Assembly: GCA_000499405.2 (NCBI GenBank)
Contig: HG738140.1
Span: 1,507,024-1,571,023, forward strand
Source of the DNA: Onchocerca volvulus
Lineage: Eukaryota > Nematoda > Chromadorea > Rhabditida > Onchocercidae
Length of the DNA stretch: 64,000 bases
Direction of reading: 5' to 3'
Shown here: positions 13,201-25,341 of the stretch, piece by piece
Layout: the number at the start of each line of letters is the position of its first letter
Position numbering within the stretch: position 1 is the stretch's first letter
Translations under genes and position numbers: made by a program
The notes under the pieces: model-generated
The model's input: the letters and a program-made list of their open reading frames with translations, nothing else
Told to the model about the DNA's origin: nothing
Databases searched by the model: none

Positions 13201-15920
13201 TACAATTAACTGATACAATCATAATACGATTAACATTCAATATTTATCAATTTTCTTTCGAAACGAAATGAAATAAGTAGTGTTTATAAGGTACAGATGC
13301 AAAATACATTCTTCATGAAAATATAAATCAAGAAATAAATCGAAATAATTATTGCATACGGTAGGAAAGAAAAAATTTTGTTATCTATGGTAATTTTTTT
13401 TTTGGTGTTAACATGAATAAAAATGAAAAAATGACGCAAACAACATGCGACAGCTAATTTTACACTGCGAAAAAAGAAAAAAAGTAGTTATCGGAAGTGA
13501 CGGAAGAAAATAATCAATGCCAAATGTCATCATTTTTAATTAAATGAATATTATGGTATCTTTCCTTCTTCATTAGCAATAAAATGTCAAGGATATTTAA
13601 GTTATGTGAACTTGAGGTTCAAATACTTTGAAGATTAGCAAATTTCCCTGTTTTTGGAAGTAAATCATATAAATAAATAAATAAATAAACAAATGATATA
13701 AATAAATTTGCCGATATTTTTTTTACTATTTTCTGCTATCAATATTTGTATATTTCGAGCATATCAAAATGCTTGATGCTAGATTTGAAAAAATCAATTA
13801 TATTATGCAAACGATTATGGATGCGTTTTTGAAAACGAAAAGATGCTTTCATTTACGATTCCTTTTTGTTTACTGTTGGAAAAAAAATCAAATTTTTGGT
13901 ATATTATGCTGTTAACTATTGATCAAATAAGACATATCAGTTGAGAAATAGAAAACTGAAATGTCCTACGTGATCAATGGTTACACATTAATTAAACAAA
14001 ACAATTAAGATGTAATAAACTCAAGTTAATTGATCTCTTATGTTTCTTTGAATTCTGATATGATCACTTTTGCACTATTAGTAAATGATTAGCCCGGATA
14101 GTTTCAATTATTGTCCAATTCTAATCGATCATTCATTACTTTACTATCTGCTATTGATATTTCAGTTATTTTTATTTTTTTTTTCATCCAAATGGATGGA
14201 AATTAGAGAAAATTGTACTTATTTAGTGCCTGCTTCTGAAGATTGCTTTATTGGTCAAATGAACAGACTTCTTTTATCATTTTTTTTTTTTTTACAAATG
14301 AAAAAGCGAAGTTTAACAATATTAGATGTCATCAACAGAAAACAAGTTGTTTATTCATTTTAAGCTCAGATTTTATATCTATTGATAGTAGAAAAGTCGT
14401 AGAGAAAATAAGTTTCAATAAAAACTGATATTTTGTAAAGACCAAAGCGAGCTTATCAGTTAATTGACATCTAAATCCTAGCATATACTTTTATTTGGCT
14501 CTCTTTTTTTCTTTTATTTTTTTTTGAAAAGATATGGGCATTTTTAAGCGATTTTGTTACTTTCTTTTGTTTTGTTTTTTGATTTATTTTTTTCCCAAAA
14601 CTTCCAAATCTTTTTACCATTCAATTATCTCGGTAATTTGCAATCATTATTATTTACTACTTTATTCAAGAATGAGCAATCGAAATGGATTTTTCCGGTA
14701 ATTTTTACTTCAAAAATAATTATGAATTGAAATTTAACGATAATAATTTCATTGCAATTTTCTCGCGGCAGAATTTCATATTCTTTGCATCAAATTTTCA
14801 TAAAGTCATTTCACTATAATTTAATACGGCAGGAAACAAAGTTCACTGTCCCATATTATTTGAAACTATGATATGTGATTCTAAATTGTCTTTCCAAATG
14901 CTTAGTTTTCACGTATTCGCTCGGATTTATGGAAAGAATAATTTAATAATATAATTAATTAGCTGAGTATCTCCTTTAAAATTGAAAAGTATATTTAGCA
15001 TCATCGATTACAAAATGTCAATCATTTGTACTTTAGATCTAAGATCAAAATACGAAAATCATTGGTGAAATTATTCAGCTACTGCTATCTCACTCTATCA
15101 TAGTTTAAACATTCCATTTTTAGTTTTTTTTTTTTATTTTTTTTTTTTAGCAATTATTGTGAGCAATTTATTATAAAAATTATTAATTAAGTATCACTTT
15201 ACTGTACAAATTATTAATTGAAATTATTAATTATAATTTTTTATAAAATTATTAATTACAATTTTATAACGCTTGGCATGATAGTCAAGGACATAAGAAA
15301 ATTTTGAAAAAAATTGTTAAATATTAGTAAATATATGAAAAACCGGTCTTCGAATGCATTAGAGGGAGTGTAATAGATGTCATCAGAGATGCTATAAATA
15401 TTATCAAAAGTTGTCCATCAAAGATTCATTTCAACTAAAATTTAATTTGATATTGAAGGAAGTAGGAAATATGAATTATTATTCCATGAATTAATTGTAT
15501 TGAATTTAAAATTTTGTCAACATTTTTTCTTGACTTTCATCATTCTTATCCTTTTTATTGTCATGTCTCTGTGTGAATTGAAAAGATGGGAAAAAAAAAT
15601 TTTTTGCAACAAAATAAAAAAGTTGATTAAATAGTCCATCAAAACTATATCATTCTCGTCATCATACGGTAGTAATTAGTACTTTCTAAATTCTTAAAAG
15701 ATCACGAGATTAGATTAAATATATCACGTAAATACTGGAAATTATAATAAAGTTTAATTTTTCATTCCTATGAATAAAATATTGACCATCTTATTTATTT
15801 CTAAAAAATGAATCATCAATGGTATGATTCCTTTTTTAGAATTGATAAGATTTGTTGATAGTGTTCAAAAATGATTAAAACAGAAGAAAAAATTGTCAAT
15901 AAAAGAGGGAAAGAGTTTAA

Positions 15921-16060
15921 AATTTGTTGATGATGATAATGTCAACAAATTCTTCTACATAAATAATGATCACTGCTTCAGTGATAATTGTCTCAGAGAT
16001 GTTGAAGAGGAGTTGATAATCGTTCTCCTTCATTTTAACTGATTGCCATCTTATTTTCAG
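15921..16060 (+). promoter_or_regulatory. metallothionein upstream region: TGATAA sites, inverted repeats, trans-splice acceptor
   Basis: Three TGATAA sites occur at 15934-15939, 15982-15987 and 16014-16019. A fourth, in reverse (TTATCA), lies at 16108-16113 just before the start codon. A perfect 10-bp inverted repeat (15921-15930 and 15942-15951) encloses the first site, and a 7-bp one (15969-15975 and 15979-15985) overlaps the second. TTATTTTCAG ending at 16060 is a good SL trans-splice acceptor. In C. elegans the mtl genes are driven by intestinal GATA factors; use of these sites here is inferred. Confidence 0.5.
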
Positions 16061-16116
16061 TTTTATTAGTTTCGTACTGATCTGTGAAGTCGACAGCAAT
16101 CACCATATTATCAATA

Positions 16117-18441
16117 ATGACGAAATGTAAATGTGGTATGATTTTATTTTATTTTATTATCCATTCTCCCTTCTTTTTTCACATAATTTCAATCGCAAGA
16201 ATTGTTTATTTTTTTTTTTTTTTTTACACGAAATTATTCGCAAAAAAAATTTTTTTTTTATCACATGAAATCAAGTCGCAAATGCTTTTTTCATGCAATT
16301 TTAGTCACAAAATTACTTAAGCTTAATTTTTTGATTTTTATACTAAAAAGTGATAGCACTAGAAGCTGTTCAGGATAAAAAAGGACTAATAATTATTTAA
16401 TTATAATTTTGTTAAAAACATCTTCTAACAGATGTTCAACGATGACAATGTTTTATCTGTACAACAGATAAAAAGATTCAAAACCAGAAAAAAAACGACA
16501 AAATTAATGAATGCAAAAGCTAGTATTTAATTAGTACTGTCCTATCAATTAGTAAAAATGAAAAAAAAAAAAAAATGTCTCAGCTGTCTCAGTCAATTAA
16601 TACTGTCTAGTAATGCCTCAGCCAATTAGTACTGTCTAGTTAATTAATACTGTTTCGTTGAATTGCCACTAGTTTGTTTCCTCCTTGCTCTATTAATTAG
16701 TGACTAATTAACGCAGCTATTTTTGTTAATTACATGCTGTATTTGCGAAAATCATAGGAAACTATAAAGAATCTACTGTAATGATAGCATTTTCATGAAA
16801 AATTAATCGAAGAAAAAATTATCAGCTTTAATTATCCTTTCAAACAGATGGTCATCTAGCAGATGAGATTACTTTACTTCATCTGATTTTTTGTACTTTT
16901 TTTGATCAAAGCTTACATTTTTCCAAATCTCTGAAAGGAAAAGTTAAATAATCATGAAGGGGGATGTGCTCCATCTACTTAATGTTTGTAAAAAATATTC
17001 AACCATTATCCATTGTCTCAAAAAAAAAAGTTTGTAACCTATGACCCGAAAACAACATGGAAACATCAGATGAAAATATTGAACTACGCAATAAAAGCAA
17101 GTAATGGAAACATATTAAATGAGTTATTATACACTAAAATATTCTAATCTGAAAACCGTATTTCAATGAATTTAGAAATTTATAAAATTCTGAAAAACTT
17201 AATCAATTTCGAAATTATAAATGAAATTTCGAAAACTTATACAAAAACAATTAATTTTAATCTAAATTTCCTATATAATTTGATGCTAAATGATTGCAAT
17301 TGGTGTGAAAAAAAAAATCAAATGAATTAGTATGAAAAAAATCAGACGAAGATAATTTTTTTCGTCTGAAACATTAAAATTTTTCATTTCGAAATTTTTT
17401 TTCATTCATTTCATTTTCGCACCCGCTGAAATTTCTTATTTAAAATTTGAAACAAATGATCTTCGTGCCAGAACAGATATTCGCATTTTATTATTTCAAA
17501 TTAGAATTAAAATTGCACCTTAATAATTTAAACTTGTACTGATTGCTTGGCACAAGTTTTCACAATTTGCAATTTGCAATCTATTTTACGGAACAAATTA
17601 CCGTACTTCAATTTTGGCACTTTTTTCAGGATGTCATGAAGGTAAAAAATGCACATGTACCGATTGTCCGGATAAATCAGAAGGAAAAGCGAAGGGTAAG
17701 TCAATCAGGTTTTCATGCATTACATTGTTATATCGATTAAATTTGACAATTTTCTTGAAAATATAAAAAATTTTTGCTTGTTAAAATTTTGGACAAATTT
17801 TTTTTTTTAAATATTGTAAAATTTTTTATTGTAATTTTGTACATTTTGAAATATTATGAAAGCATGGTAAAGTTTATAACTTAGCAAAGAACTGAATAAA
17901 TTTGCAAATTCATAAATAATTCGGCATGGATATATAGTATGCGTTTATTACATAGCAATGTTCTTTGCTTCACGTCATTTCACGTATATCACGTACGTCA
18001 TACATGAGGATCATTAACAAATGTTTCGAATTATGAATAATGATTTTTAGGATAGTTTAAAATGTTTTTCATATCAGAATTATGCATATTGCAAAATTTT
18101 CCAGCAATCTTCAGATTAGCTAATTGATGGTAAATAAACATCCAAACAGGGATGATAATGGTATTGATCTGACCTTTTGACCTTACAATTTAAAGCATTC
18201 CCATTTCTTTTTCTCAAGTATACAAACAATAAACATTATCCTGCAAATGATTTTCGCTTATAAGCGAAAAACGATTTTATTTCATTGCTAATACATTTTT
18301 TCTGGTACCATACTGCTTTATAAATTTCTAGGTACTTCGACATGCTGTGGTACTGGTACCCATCAAGCAGAAGGTCACGGAGATCACGGAGGAAAATGTT
18401 GCGGTGAAGGAAGCAAAAAAGATTGTCATTCAGAAAAATGA
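16117..18441 (+). CDS. metallothionein (MTL-type), three exons
   Basis: Small cytosolic Cys/His-rich protein expected to bind Zn, Cd or Cu through thiolates. Exons are 16117-16135, 17630-17695 and 18332-18441, with donors GTATGA and GTAAGT, acceptors TTTTTTCAG and TTTCTAG, and phases that join as Gly codons at both junctions. The product is 64 aa. It begins MTKCKCGCHEGKKCTC, close to the MxCKCDC start of C. elegans MTL-1/MTL-2, and has 11 Cys and 5 His, with CC pairs at residues 33-34 and 50-51 and a Gly/His-rich linker between them. It has fewer Cys than the C. elegans proteins (about 19 of 75 as I recall). The 19-nt first exon is supported by sequence logic only. An AATAAA at 18745-18750 may end the transcript. 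Confidence 0.8.
16520..16700. repeat. degenerate short repeats in metallothionein intron 1
   Basis: Variants of CAATTAGTACTGTCTAGT and CAATTAATACTGT recur about five times, alternating with CTCAG motifs. It lies within the 1.5-kb first intron of the metallothionein gene. Function unknown; probably a decayed minisatellite. Confidence 0.5.
18150..18300. repeat. copy A of a duplicated non-coding block (in metallothionein intron 2)
   Basis: Shares GACCTTTTGACC, TAAAGCATTCCC, a T/C tract, ACAATAAACAT and TTTTATTTCATTGC, in the same order, with 18665-18830 downstream of the gene. It contains an AATAAA at 18228-18233. The two copies flank the last exon of the metallothionein gene. Confidence 0.75.
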
Positions 18442-18570
18442 AGTAAGCTGAACGATGAGTTGGCGGATTTCATTTCCGTTAATGTTTGAAATTTTAATCA
18501 ATTAATTAAGTAATTAAAATGAAAAAGTGAAGAAATTGTAGAGAAATTTTCTACAACTATCCAGTAACAT

Positions 18571-18650
18571 TTTTCTGATCATCTAGATAGATTTTTCCAT
18601 ACTATCTAGGCAATAGATAGTATGGAAAAATCTATTTAGATGATCAGGAA
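18571..18650. repeat. long inverted repeat, arms about 36 bp, 3' of metallothionein stop
   Basis: Left arm 18571-18608 and right arm from about 18613 to 18650 pair almost perfectly (one mismatch and a small slip) around a 4-nt loop. The cores are CTGATCATCTAGATAGATTT and its near complement. It sits about 130 nt after the stop codon, so if transcribed it would form a strong stem in the 3' UTR. Confidence 0.85.
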
Positions 18651-18664
18651 AAATTTCTGCAAAC

Positions 18665-18830
18665 AGATGGTAATAAGCTGTTGACCTTTTGACCCTTTAA
18701 TCAATCTAAAGCATTCCCTTTTTTTTCTCCCAACGTTACTATACAATAAACATACTAATTGAACTTTTCGCTGCAGAGGAATTCAGTGTATTGAGTAAGT
18801 GAAAAAAAAAAATTTAATTTTATTTCATTG
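18665..18830. repeat. copy B of the duplicated block (3' flank of metallothionein)
   Basis: Homologous to 18150-18300 with matching motif order. It carries the AATAAA at 18745-18750 that may serve as the polyadenylation signal of the metallothionein gene. Confidence 0.75.
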
Positions 18831-20430
18831 CAAACATCCTTCAAACACGTTAACTGATGATGATCACGTAGCAGAAAACACGTACGTACGTACGTAGAGC
18901 AACATCTCCTTATCGTTATAATCTCGCTTTTACGTCGTTCTTCCTTCAGATTCTCTTGAATTGTATCACAGTTCCTTCTCCATAACTTTTCGCATGTTCA
19001 AATATAGAATATACAGAATGTAAGCTCAGAATGCTGTATATAGCTTAGCTTATTTTACCTTTTTAAATTTTTTGATGCTACTTAATCAATTCTTACAATT
19101 TTAACTCTATTTGCCTTTCTTAGTTAAGTACGAGAATTACAGTAATCTATTAAAAATCTGATTGCCATACAAAACAAAGCTTTTTTCAGGCTTTCTGATG
19201 GAAACAATTCAGAGATAAATATCTTTGGATGATATGAAGATTTCGTTAATCTTCCACTTATCGATTTTACTATTACAATTCTTCTATATATTAATTTTTT
19301 ATGAATTCATTAGAAAAAACTATCCCTAACAAATAGCATTAGTCTTTTTATATGTTTATGAATATGACATTTTTTTAATCACAATATTATTAAATTTATA
19401 TCACCGAAATGTTAGCTAATTCTAGAATAAATGGATTATGTTGAAAAAATACTATCAAAACACAAACATTTAATCCAGTTTAAATTCGGATTGCTATCAT
19501 TACGAGAAAGTTGGAAATGAAAAATAAATATAGTTTCTCGTCCGAGAAGTTTTACTTCATTCCGAGTTATCCTGAAGTCTCTATTGAGATATAATCAAAA
19601 TGTGATGAAAATGTTTCAATATACCTTCCCTTTTCATTTATAACTAATATCGATAATTTCATTGATATAATGATTTATATGCACCTGAGAATTCTAATTA
19701 TCCATTAAAACATTAAGAATTATTGATTTCACATATAGACAGTTGTTCAATACTGAAGATTATTATTTCAGGTACAAACAAATAAACAAGTTCTTCATTT
19801 TATAAATATTTTTTGAAATAAAAACAGATAAAATCAAATAAAAGAGTAATAACATCGAAACTGATCAACAAACAATAGCAGCTAAGAAAAGGAATTCACT
19901 GCGATTTCAATTAAAGATATAACATGAAAATATTTGCAAATACCCACAAAATATGACGTAATCTTTACAAATACTCAAAAAGTGAATGCTAGTAAATCAA
20001 CTAAACCGAACATACGATATATCGAATATTATTGCACTCGAAAGTTTAAAAATGATAGAAATTGATTCGAATTTTAAATTTTAATTTCTTTAAGCTTGCA
20101 TTTCTGCTCAAAATACCAGTAAATTATAAAAATATGCAAACAATATACATTCATTCGAGAAAAAAAAAATCTTTAAAATACTGGTCCATAAAAATTAATC
20201 ATCTCATGAAGCCAAATTAGTATTCTTTACCATAAAAATATCTCTTACAAGTCCATATATTACATATGATTTCATCTAATTACGTATGGCTTTGGTTTTC
20301 AGCGTAATGCTTTTAATGCCAATAATATGCGATAGCATTTATCGCCTATCATTAACACAAAAATCTAATACATATGCAGTAGAAATGATAATGGATTTAA
20401 AGTATATTGCCTAATAAACAATAAAGGCAT

Positions 20431-23400
20431 TCATGACTTCGCAGAATAAAATAGTTTATAAAACATGAAAAAATTCAAAGCTAAACTTAAAAAAGTCCCT
20501 AATACACAAATGATATTAAACAATGTAAATTTTGATGCATTAGGTGTCATACTCACTGATGTCATCGTTGATGGAACAAATGATTTCACATAGCGTGAGT
20601 CAGAAAAATGCATTCCATTATCTAAAAAAATCCCATCTTGCGCATCACGAATTCGTAATCGAGGTCTTGCCAATACCGGTTTTTTCATAGAATCAAAAGG
20701 GCCTATAAAAATTATATGCTTCTTGAAAAAAGTAGAATAAAATATCCCAATTTGTAAAGAGAATATTCACATAAATCGACTAAGCAAAAATAAGGAAAAA
20801 ATTTAAAAAAAAAATTTACTTTAAAGTATTACCTTGCCGTTGTCGCAAAATTGATGTTCCTTTGGGAGGACTCAAGTCATCACCAAGTGATAAGGTATTG
20901 AAAAGTTTTCCCAATTCTCTTGAAGGTGTTGATTCATGAGATGAGATACCTCTATTTCGCATATTTCCCGAAAACGATATACTCTTATTGGTATGCGCAG
21001 ACAAAGTGCTACATTGCGATACTGGAGTATTTGCTATTGAAAATGCACTGCAAATATCAAAATATCTCAAAAGTTTTGAATGACCTCGTATTTATTATTA
21101 TGTGAACTTATGCATGATTGAATGATAAATATAGATGTCCTTATAGGAAAGCGTTAATTGGGAGTCAAAAAGATGGATCTATTCGCTTCTATGTCTCATT
21201 CAAATTTAATTAGATTTAGAGAACTGAAATTTTTTCTTCACTTTTATACAATAAATAATTTATTCTGTAAAGAAAAAATGACTAAATAGAGTAAAATCTT
21301 CACATGCTGAAGATGTCTATAATGCCTGTAACTCAGGCAATTATTATTATAAATGCGAATTAGTCTTAAAATTCAAATTAACGAACATTAATAGATACCT
21401 TTGTATGATATTGTTCGGTCGTTTTCGATGCAATAATTTTCGAGGAAAAAATGCAACAGCAAATGAAACCACGCATAGTATAGATACGAAACTTAACTGT
21501 GAAAGAAGCAATTCTTCCTTCTCACTTTCTTCTCTATTCCTTAGAAATAGCAAAACACACCTAAAATCAGTGTTTAGTTTCTTAGGAATTACTGATTCAA
21601 ATAGAATTATGCATATTCGAATCAGTAATTGTTCGTCTTCATATATTTTGAATAGAAAAAGTGATGTGCATATTGTTATGTTAAGACTACGAAATGTTAC
21701 CTTAATCAATATTAAACGCATAACACAGAGGCTATGAGAATTTGAATGTTAATATAGATGCAAAATAGCATTTCTCATAACTGGCTACAGTCAATCAACA
21801 ACAGAATATTATAAAAATTATTTTGGAAGACAATTTAAATAAATGTTTACTAAATGTCAACTTAAAGAAATGTTCTTTAAATATTTAATACAGTTTATGC
21901 CAATCATTGTAAAGCAATGACACTAACCAAATAAAAAATGAGACAATATCAGGTAGAGATCGCCGAGCATGCATTATAGTCACTGAGGTAATATGCGATA
22001 CGAGGCCAAGGAGAATTATCTTCGAAGCATGGAAAATCAGAAATGGTATCCACGAAGACAGCACATAATAGGGTAAAAATTGATTTAAGTCGAACAACTA
22101 AATACAAAAGTGTTATTTGAAATACAAAGAGGAAAAAAAAATATTATCTATTTTTAACGCTGAACAGTGTTGATAATTTTTATGAAAAAAGAAATGTGAT
22201 AATCATTCCAAATTTGAGCATTCGAAAAATAATAAAACTAACATAAGTACTAGTACTGTTCGGTAGCTGCAGCAGATAAGCAACGAAAAGACAACAAGAA
22301 ATAGAAAATGTGACCAAATTTAAACAATTCGAGATAAGTCCACAGTTAAAGAGCGCTGCACGAGAGCGTCGATGATTGCAACGACGTTCTGGTATTTCAC
22401 TGATCTATGAATCAAATATTAAAGAGACAGGAAGAAAAGCTATTTCATTCGAAAAAACTTTTTGTAATGAGAAAATTAAAACCAAACATTTTTGGTTCAT
22501 AGCACTGTTAGTTCTACTAGTTCTTTTTTGCAGAGCGAAACATACATAAGCACGTGTTTTTTTCTTTTTTTTCAAAGACTTCTTGAAAATTGAAATTGAA
22601 ATGAAAATACCTCAGAGCAGAGTTTCTGGGAAGATTGATTGGAACGATGAATAGAAGTAGGGACCGAAACAGTACGAGTGATTGGTAGCTGATTTAAACC
22701 AAATTCCTTTAATAGAAACAGCTATCGAATTAAACGAATCATTAACAAAACAAAAGCAGGAATTGAAATTTTTTTAATCAACAGTCAGAGCTAATCAATA
22801 CAAATCTTTCATGCCTTTTAAGCAAAGGTTGAATTTTTCAGCGAATCATTTTATGTTATTGGTATACCCTAATGAAGGAACTAAACGGGGTATTGTTTTT
22901 TCTTATCTTCCAATTAACTGAACTATTCCACCATAACTTAAAATTTAAAGCAGTTATTTAAACCAAAATTTCAAAATATCCCTCTTATTCCTCTAAAATG
23001 GAAAGAATGAAAGTACGGAATATACAAAGCAACCTGATCGAGCTTCAATTTCCTTTGCACGATTTGTTCGCAATCATTGCAAAGCGGATAGCTCTTGTAC
23101 AAACGTGCTTTATATACTTCCAACTCCCCATCAAAATTTGCCTTAAATTATGCAATCAGATCAAAAAAAAAAAAAAAAAGATAGAAATAAGGAATATTTT
23201 CATGATTTGTTTCAAACAGCTACCATACAACCTTTCATAGGTCTTTCTCATAATTCTATATTACTGAAAAAAGAATTCGCATTTTTTTTCTTCGAAATCA
23301 TAGCGGAAAAGAACTAATTATGCGCATAGATATGAAAAAAAAAAAAAAAAGACCTCATTTCGCGGTTCGAATTTATTGATTTGTGACTGAATACGTGCCT

Positions 23401-24171
23401 GTTGTATATTGCATCTTTGACATAAACCATTGGTAGTGACTACTTCTCGATTTTTATTCATCTTAATATTGTCAATATGCTGTTAAGGATGCAAATTTAT
23501 TAATTAAATACAGATTCAATGAACCGCAAAACAATGATATAACAACAAAAAATATCTCTAGTTAAAACGAAAGTATATGTTTTGTACCACTAAAATTTAT
23601 AATCCAAGTGATTTAAAATTCTTCAAAAAGAGTACACTATGAGAGGCCTTAAATTAAATACTCTCATAATCATCTCAATTATATTCTGAAATACAATTAA
23701 TTTTTTAACATTCTATGGTTACTTTACCAATAAAAGTATCCAAAATATTCTGATGATATTTTAATCTATTCATCAATACAAAGTTCAAGTTTCAATAAAA
23801 AAAACCTTTTTTTTTGACGTCGGATTTAGAAATTCATATTTTTGCTCTGGAATGAATCGATCGTAATCGCCATCCTCCTTGAAACCATTATACTGTCCAC
23901 ATTTAGGACAAATAAATGTTTTTCGATTGCAATAAGATACGCGAATATTCTCATTGCAAAACCAACAATTTACCATTACTTTCCAAAATGGCCTAAAATT
24001 ATATTTGTTGATAGTAAATAGTTTCAATAAAAGATAAAGAACTGAATTTATCAATATAGAAAAGATTTCAACTATAACAACTTACCTAATAATATAATAT
24101 AGGAAATAGATAATAAGAATAACAGTGAGGATAATAGAGCCGACGCTCCACAACGATACGTCTTCTATCAT
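20431..24171 (-). CDS. samp-1: SAMP1/TMEM201/Ima1-type inner nuclear membrane protein, 10 exons
   Basis: Inner nuclear membrane protein of the NET5/Samp1/Ima1 family, which couples the envelope to the LINC complex and centrosome. Exons (minus): 24086-24171, 23806-23992, 23354-23479, 23034-23141, 22611-22706, 22243-22404, 21928-22097, 21399-21560, 20833-21047, 20431-20702, giving 527 aa in one frame. An N-terminal membrane segment (about residues 10-28) precedes the Ima1_N zinc-binding domain with four CxxC pairs: VNCWFCN (38-41), CPKC (57-60) with QYNGF following, LCQRC (111-114) and LCNDC (154-157). More membrane segments follow at about 230-248, 263-285, 305-317 and 333-350, then a Ser-rich loop and a last one at about 497-520. 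A TTTTCAG acceptor two bases before the ATG indicates SL trans-splicing. The exon 4 acceptor TTTAAG is weak but gives the family sequence. Confidence 0.9.
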
Positions 24172-24173
24172 CT

Positions 24174-24175
24174 CT
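24174..24175 (-). promoter_or_regulatory. SL trans-splice acceptor of samp-1
   Basis: On the minus strand GCTTTTCAG ends two bases before the start codon, and no upstream exon with a matching donor was seen. This is the usual arrangement for a spliced-leader acceptor. Confidence 0.6.
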
Positions 24176-24299
24176 GAAAAGCAATCTAAATGATCAGCAA
24201 GGAAAAGTAATATTTCTTCTTCGCATGTTTGGCTAGGCCTGCAAAAAATCTCGTGAGCTAAAATTTAAATTTATCGCGGATCATGCCTATACATTTTTT

Positions 24300-24364
24300 T
24301 AATCTTCCGATATAACCCAGATCCAGAAACTCTATTCGAGATTTGGATATATACCGGAAGATTA
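24300..24364. repeat. inverted repeat upstream of samp-1
   Basis: TAATCTTCCGATATA near 24299-24314 pairs with TATATACCGGAAGATTA near 24348-24364, with a one- or two-base bulge. It lies between raga-1 and samp-1. It may be a transposon-end remnant or a structured RNA. Confidence 0.5.
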
Positions 24365-24903
24365 AGGAAATAATTTTGAAATCTCGTGATACATATTTGC
24401 TGGGTTCCAACAGCGAGCGATATTAATGTATTTATAATGTACCGGACAAGTAATAACCATATGAATTTTGCTGAAAATATAAAGAACTAATATTTTATTG
24501 AAAAAATACAGTCATACATGATTATACATAAATTATTTCACTAATACACTTTATCCTAAGAAATGAGCTGAATGACAATGATTCTGCATTAGATGCTAGT
24601 TCGGAGGTATCAGAAACATAGAAAATGGCAGATATATAGAAATAAAAGAAATTCTTGAAAAGATTTGTAACACAACTTTCTAACTTTAGTAATTTCACTT
24701 CGGATACAAAAGTAAAATGGAAATCGCGCTTAAAACGAATAAATGTTCAAAATAACGTTAAAATTATTCGTTAGATCCAAAATTAGGAAGTAAACCTAAA
24801 GCATATAAATAAAACTAAACATGAGTATAAAAGTTTCTGGTACTATTTCATATTAAATTATCATATTAAATTACAGCTCACTTTATAGCTCTGAAAGAAT
24901 AGT

Positions 24904-25185
24904 TTAAACCATTCTGAATTTTACCGCATTTCTGTCGCTTGTGTCAGCGAAGAAAAAAATGACAACCAGAATTAACCAATGAGAAATACGAAGAATAGAT
25001 CGGGGGATCCGGAAATATCTCAAAGCAAAAGAGATTAAAAATCTTCGTCGGAAAAAATTATGACAGAAGTGAAATTTTTCATGGAAAAATGCCTGAGTAA
25101 ATAAGTCACCATACCATATTTCACTTAATTTGGATAGAGATGGTGTCTCAGTGACACAAAACAAAATTCTGCAATTACAATTCAT
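24904..25185 (-). other. unassigned open frame downstream of raga-1 stop
   Basis: A 93-codon frame with a hydrophobic stretch in its second half. It resembles nothing I know. An acceptor (TTGCAG, exon start 25168) would let it join in frame to a GT inside the raga-1 stop-codon region (donor at 25344-25345), giving a longer C-terminus. The family normally ends near the simple stop, so this is probably 3' UTR or intergenic sequence. Confidence 0.2.
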
Positions 25186-25341
25186 ATCAGTTTGGAAATA
25201 TAATAATACTTAGCATAAGATGAAGTAAGCTAAGATATTACTTTAAGCTGTAATAATTACGATATAAGTATTCAGTTCGATTTATAATAAAAATAGATGA
25301 GAGCGAAATATGTCAGTGAATATGTTGAGGAAATGCGACCG

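Larger units (their letters stand above)
6100..15900. other. long gene-poor intergenic region
   Basis: I found no exon chain or recognisable protein on either strand. Open frames (for example about 6558-6761, 8621-8821, 14085-14428) are short, lack convincing splice partners and resemble no family I know. The region holds simple repeats, a direct duplication (11329-11410), a strong hairpin (11619-11666) and a GC-richer island with two short inverted repeats (12740-13200). These are listed separately. Confidence 0.55.
18442..20430. other. intergenic region between metallothionein and samp-1 (convergent)
   Basis: Apart from the hairpin and duplicated block above and a short ACGT run near 18880-18897, I see no gene. 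The samp-1 stop codon (minus strand) lies at 20431-20433. Confidence 0.6.

Noticed and set aside
14085..14428. Two overlapping plus-strand frames rich in Phe and Leu
   Set aside because: They are driven by T tracts, with no splice signals or homology.
21347..21737. Overlapping long frames on both strands
   Set aside because: The plus-strand one is the shadow of samp-1 exon 8; only 21399-21560 (minus) is coding.
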